A DNA stretch of 6,586 nucleotides from Clostridia bacterium. GTDB taxonomy: Bacteria; Bacillota; Clostridia; DSM-8532. Shown here piece by piece: positions 6,173 through 6,586 of the stretch; the first letter of the stretch is position 1, and each line of letters opens with the position of its first letter. The notes beneath the pieces are model-generated. The model was not told the DNA's origin. It saw only the letters and a program-made list of their open reading frames with translations, and did no database searches. The stretch covers positions 1-6,586 of the forward strand of contig JAOABT010000648.1 in assembly GCA_026418215.1 (NCBI GenBank), read 5' to 3'. The position numbers and the translations under genes are program-made.

Positions 6173-6586
6173 TTAGAAGTTAAAGAACCCGCCGACACCA
6201 TGCCCCTGCTCACGGCGATTAAAGCTGGCCGCTCCAATTCGGTCTGCGAGCCTTGAAAGCGGCAGGGTTTGAAGGTAAACGGTTCCGGGGCCCCTTACGG
6301 TTGCGAAGAACAGGCCCTCACCGCCGAAAAGCACATTTTTGAAGCCGCCGACAAACTGAATGTCATAATCAATGCTTTGTGAGAAGCCTACGAGACAGCC
6401 CGTATCCACTCTGAGCATTTCTCCCGGGGCCAAGTCTCTGCGGAGGATGGTGCCTCCGGCATGCACAAAGGCAAGCCCGTCACCCTGAAGACGCTGAAGA
6501 ATAAAGCCTTCACCGCCGAATACCCCCGCGCCGAGCTTTCTTGTAAAAGCCACATTGATATCAACGCCTGCGGCACTACTCAGGAA
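6173..6586 (-). CDS. AIM24 / TIGR00266-family protein, 3' fragment
   Basis: The last 137 codons and TAA stop of a protein of the AIM24 (formerly DUF124, TIGR00266) family are present; the start lies beyond the right edge. The frame is open to the last base, so the GTG at 6551-6553 is an internal valine and not a start. Family hallmarks are glycine-rich beta repeats, including FTRKLGAGVFGGEGFILQRL, LAPGEMLRVDTGCLVGF, VGGFKNVLFGGEG and RGPGTVYLQTLPLSRLADRI. Bacterial members form small beta-sandwich proteins with no agreed biochemical role; the name comes from a yeast mitochondrial protein. A C-terminal tail (about 20 residues, rich in glycine and phenylalanine) follows. The terminator at 6063-6089 ends its transcript, so co-transcription with sleB is unlikely. 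Confidence 0.92.
   Translation of the reverse strand, partial: FLSSAAGVDINVAFTRKLGAGVFGGEGFILQRLQGDGLAFVHAGGTILRRDLAPGEMLRVDTGCLVGFSQSIDYDIQFVGGFKNVLFGGEGLFFATVRGPGTVYLQTLPLSRLADRIGAASFNRREQGHGVGGFFNF

Overview
The window suggests an endospore-forming, motile bacterium of the class Clostridia. The evidence is a sleB-ypeB spore-germination operon, clostridial-type chemoreceptors, purine-rich Shine-Dalgarno sites and intermediate GC content. The genus cannot be fixed from this sequence. The first 36 bases are not genomic: positions 4-36 match the Illumina Nextera read-1 transposase adapter, including its 19-base mosaic end. Position 37 or 38 is therefore an artificial contig end.

Layout, left to right: (1) adapter, then the C-terminal 92 codons of a DnaC-type helicase loader (+); (2) a short promoter-bearing gap and a complete chemoreceptor-like gene, here mcp1 (415-1890, +); (3) a 501-bp gap (1891-2391) between convergent genes, with a 70-nt imperfect hairpin, a 17-nt near-perfect direct repeat, a strong terminator hairpin and about 240 nt that can fold extensively and look like a structured RNA on the minus strand; (4) a second chemoreceptor-like gene, mcp2 (2392-3927, -); (5) ypeB (4124-5518, -) preceded by sleB (5539-5997, -), in the order sleB-ypeB with a 20-nt gap; (6) a terminator and a second inverted repeat; (7) the C-terminal 137 codons of an AIM24/TIGR00266-family protein (6173-6586, -), cut by the right edge.

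How the genes work together: SleB and YpeB are a known pair. YpeB is needed for SleB to be placed and kept stable in the dormant spore, and SleB cleaves cortex peptidoglycan at germination. This SleB has only a signal anchor and the hydrolase domain, without the usual N-terminal peptidoglycan-binding domain. The two mcp genes are paralogues of the same unusual design: about six membrane helices, no visible extracytoplasmic ligand domain, no HAMP domain, and a long cytoplasmic signalling hairpin. They face each other across the structured gap.

The least explained part is the 1939-2345 interval, above all the candidate minus-strand structured RNA at about 2102-2345.
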